Shown: in pieces, positions 61,903-64,000 of the stretch
Numbering within the stretch: position 1 is the stretch's first letter
Layout: the number at the start of each line of letters is the position of its first letter
Source of the DNA: Hydrogenophaga sp.
Lineage (GTDB): Bacteria > Pseudomonadota > Gammaproteobacteria > Burkholderiales > Burkholderiaceae_C
DNA: 64,000 bases
Direction of reading: 5' to 3'
Assembly (NCBI GenBank): GCA_018333605.1
Contig: JAGXSV010000051.1
Span: forward strand, 1-64,000
Translations under genes and position numbers: made by a program
The notes under the pieces: generated by a model
The model's database searches: none
The model's input: only the letters and a program-made list of their open reading frames with translations
Told to the model about the DNA's origin: nothing

Positions 61903-63903
61903 ATGTGGCTCATCACCTCCATCGGATTTTTCAGCGTTGTACAGAAGCCGGGCGACAAGCAAAACGGCACGTTGACGGTGCGCTCGCGAGTCCGTAGCGA
62001 CCTGGCAGCTCTCAAGCAGCACTATCTTCCTGGCTTGGGGCCGATCCAGGAGAGTCTCGATACCGACTACCGTTTCAGGGCGGTCGCGCCGCGCGCCGAG
62101 GTCTCCGCCGCGATGGCGCGGATGATCGAAGACTTGGACTATGGCAACTTCAAGTCAGAGGTGGCCAAAAAGCAGGGGCCCAAGCGCGCGAGCCTGTATC
62201 ACCAGGTTTGGGATGTGCTCTACCAGTTGCAGACCTCCCCAAATTTTGTCGAAACAGAACCCACCGCAGACAGCTATGGTGGCGTGGTGGTCAGTGGTGG
62301 GCACAAAGTTCTTCTTCGCGAGCCAGCCAAGCACCACGGTGGGTATGCCTGGACCTTTGCCAAGACCGTGGCCAAGGAGGGAGAGTCACCGCGCGATGCT
62401 GCCATCCGCGCCGTGCGAGAGAAAACGGGCTACGACGCGGAAATCCGCATCAGCGTCCCGGGCGTCTTAAAAGGCTCCTCGTCCAACACCTGCTACTACG
62501 TGATGGATGCCAAGCATCCCCCTGCGAAGCCGAGCTGGCAGACCGCTGCCTTGCGTTGGGTAAGTTTTGATGAGGCTCGCGATCTGCTTCGGCAGTCACC
62601 GAACGCCGAAGGTCGGGATCGGGATCTGGCCATTCTTGACGCGGCGGAGAAGGTGGCCGGGATCATCGCTTACAAGGAACACCCGAATGTCCAGCCGGAA
62701 GACTGGACGGACCTCAAGTCCATGCCTGAGCGGCACACCGTGCTCTATCCGAAGCTGTGCTTCAACCCCGATGAGATGGCGAACATCCGTCGCGGCTTCT
62801 TCCCCACGGTAATGGAGCAGAAGTGGTTTTTGTACTTCACCGGCGAACGGCTAAGGATGCACCGGAGCTGGACTGGCGTCCTGATCTTTGACGTGGGATT
62901 CGCCTTTGACCCCAAGGGTGGCGCCTACGTCACCGACGTGATCGTGAACCGGGAAAGCCGGGAGTACAGCAACACGGATGACGATGAAGACCTGAAGTTG
63001 CTGGAGGAGATCATTCGGTCTCACTTGCTTCAGCCGTTGGAGGAGCCGGAGGTGGATGGCTTCGTGAAGGCAATGGGTCTGGCCATGCAGCCGAAATACC
63101 TCGGATCACCAGAGGTGGTGACAGCGCTGGTCAAAGATATTTTCGACGTCGCCATTCGCGCGTTGGCCGAAGAAGCGACCGAGAAAGACTTCGTCGAAGC
63201 CGTAGGGAAGGTTATTGCAGCGTTTACGGATGACAACGCGGGCTACACCCGGATGCCGGGTTGGCACAGCGCCGAGCAGATGGGGGGCTACATCAAAAAG
63301 TACCTCATCGGCAGCGATCAGGGCGAGCACCTGGCAGAGATCATTGGTAACGGCATGACCGCGTTAATTGCCAAGTTGCAGGAAATGCTGGGTGGTTTCT
63401 TGCAGGACCCTGCCGCCAATTGGGAGGAGCACGCGCTGGTTCAACTCAACGCGCTTCATCAGTTCGTGGTGACAGTTCTTCTTGGCACCAATACGGTGCT
63501 GTCTGGCGGGAAGACCTTGAGCGACTTTCAGTGGGTGCCGATTGCCGCCGGAGCCGGGAATAAGCAGGTCATCGTCGACGTGGGTTCCGAAGGTGGTTCA
63601 TTGACCTTGTACGGCGTGCAGTCTCCCGAGGGCTGGCAGTTCCGGGTTGAAACCAATGAATCTGCACTGGAGGACGATGAGGATATGACGGATCTGCCGG
63701 AGCGTCCATGGGTGGGAACGTGGCGCAGTGCCCTGAAGCAACTTGATGCACACCCGTGGACTCAACTTCATCCTCTGACGGTTCATTCGGAGTTTTGCGA
63801 TCGAGTTTTCAAGGCCTTGCAGACCCGGAAGAAAAAAGGCCTTGTGATCGATTGGGATGAATGGGGCAATGTCCTGAAAATCTTCGTAGATGAAGAACAG
63901 TGA
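61903..63903 (+). CDS. Nudix-like domain protein with degenerate active site, 666 aa
   Basis: ATG at 61903 follows AAGGAG; the in-frame ATG at 61873 lacks one. Residues 1-110 form a conserved-looking start domain (MWLITSIGFFSVVQKPGDKQ). Residues 125-240 have a Nudix fold pattern (GGHKVLLREP, WTFAKTVAKEGESP, AAIRAVREKTGY), but the box has Thr155 for Gly, Ala170 for Glu and Lys174 for Glu, so metal-dependent hydrolysis is doubtful. The remaining 400 residues have no recognised family. It is divergent from brxR and lies 27 bp before an HD phosphohydrolase gene. Confidence 0.75.
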   Translation: MWLITSIGFFSVVQKPGDKQNGTLTVRSRVRSDLAALKQHYLPGLGPIQESLDTDYRFRAVAPRAEVSAAMARMIEDLDYGNFKSEVAKKQGPKRASLYHQVWDVLYQLQTSPNFVETEPTADSYGGVVVSGGHKVLLREPAKHHGGYAWTFAKTVAKEGESPRDAAIRAVREKTGYDAEIRISVPGVLKGSSSNTCYYVMDAKHPPAKPSWQTAALRWVSFDEARDLLRQSPNAEGRDRDLAILDAAEKVAGIIAYKEHPNVQPEDWTDLKSMPERHTVLYPKLCFNPDEMANIRRGFFPTVMEQKWFLYFTGERLRMHRSWTGVLIFDVGFAFDPKGGAYVTDVIVNRESREYSNTDDDEDLKLLEEIIRSHLLQPLEEPEVDGFVKAMGLAMQPKYLGSPEVVTALVKDIFDVAIRALAEEATEKDFVEAVGKVIAAFTDDNAGYTRMPGWHSAEQMGGYIKKYLIGSDQGEHLAEIIGNGMTALIAKLQEMLGGFLQDPAANWEEHALVQLNALHQFVVTVLLGTNTVLSGGKTLSDFQWVPIAAGAGNKQVIVDVGSEGGSLTLYGVQSPEGWQFRVETNESALEDDEDMTDLPERPWVGTWRSALKQLDAHPWTQLHPLTVHSEFCDRVFKALQTRKKKGLVIDWDEWGNVLKIFVDEEQ

Positions 63904-63930
63904 GGTTTAAATGCAAAGAAGGGAGCAGAG

Positions 63931-64000
63931 ATGAGTGCAGCAGCGATTGTGAAGGCAGCCCAGTTTGCGGCCGAGAAACACAAGAACCAACGTCGAAAGG
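63931..64000 (+). CDS. HD-domain phosphohydrolase (RelA/SpoT hydrolase-like), cut by window end
   Basis: ATG at 63931 follows AAGGGAG. Only 23 residues are seen, MSAAAIVKAAQFAAEKHKNQ then RRK, which match the first helix of SpoT/MESH1-type HD hydrolases (pattern A-x-x-F-A-A-x-x-H-x-x-Q-x-R-K). Such enzymes degrade (p)ppGpp or related nucleotides. The catalytic HD pair lies beyond the window. Confidence 0.7.
   Translation, partial: MSAAAIVKAAQFAAEKHKNQRRK

Overview
The window is high-GC DNA from a bacterium, most likely a Pseudomonadota. The grounds are the lambda-like and Mu-like phage families present, strong AGGAG ribosome sites and heavy GC3 codon use. No rRNA, tRNA, CRISPR array or insertion sequence was seen, so the genus cannot be fixed.

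About 1-43.07 kb is one continuous siphovirus-type prophage. At the left edge, on the minus strand, is an integration module: a large serine recombinase (cut by the window edge), a DUF2924 protein and a 63-aa protein. Divergent from it is a control unit with a sigma70 promoter, an XRE repressor and an ImmA/IrrE protease, followed by a strong terminator and two unrecognised genes (478 and about 310 aa) that share an operator-like sequence with the repressor promoter. From 5.1 to 13.2 kb lies the replication and recombination block: HTH proteins, Sak4-like ATPase, SSB-like protein, P63C protein, DUF6511 protein, PD-(D/E)XK exonuclease, toprim-SF3 primase-helicase, RuvC-like resolvase and DUF6362 protein. 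Two tandem ParB-methyltransferase fusions (13.5-16.2 kb) follow, then four small minus-strand genes. From 17.95 kb the virion genes run in lambda order: terminase small and large, gpW, portal, S49 protease with a nested scaffold start, gpD, gpE, head-tail joining and tail terminator proteins, tail tube, gpG/GT-type chaperone with a T7 slippery site, and tape measure. After these come a poorly recognisable tail-tip module (32.8-41.8 kb), a terminator, and a holin/endolysin cassette.

From 43.08 to 61.75 kb everything is on the minus strand and looks less GC-rich. It is a BREX type 3 defence locus read right to left: brxR (WYL regulator), brxF, brxC, an inserted HEPN-like gene, pglX (type 3), brxHII helicase, pglZ, and a brxA-like gene. 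It continues with a membrane-anchored coiled-coil protein, a fused GmrSD-type (DUF262-DUF1524) restriction enzyme, and an unrecognised 253-aa protein. Most neighbours overlap or sit within 40 bp, as in one long operon. It should couple PglX-dependent marking and phage-replication blocking (BREX) with cleavage of modified DNA (GmrSD); the HEPN-like protein may add RNA-directed immunity.

Divergent from brxR, 61.9-64 kb holds a 666-aa protein with a degenerate Nudix box and the start of a RelA/SpoT-type HD phosphohydrolase. Whether the island is prophage cargo or a neighbouring host island cannot be settled, because neither attachment site is visible.
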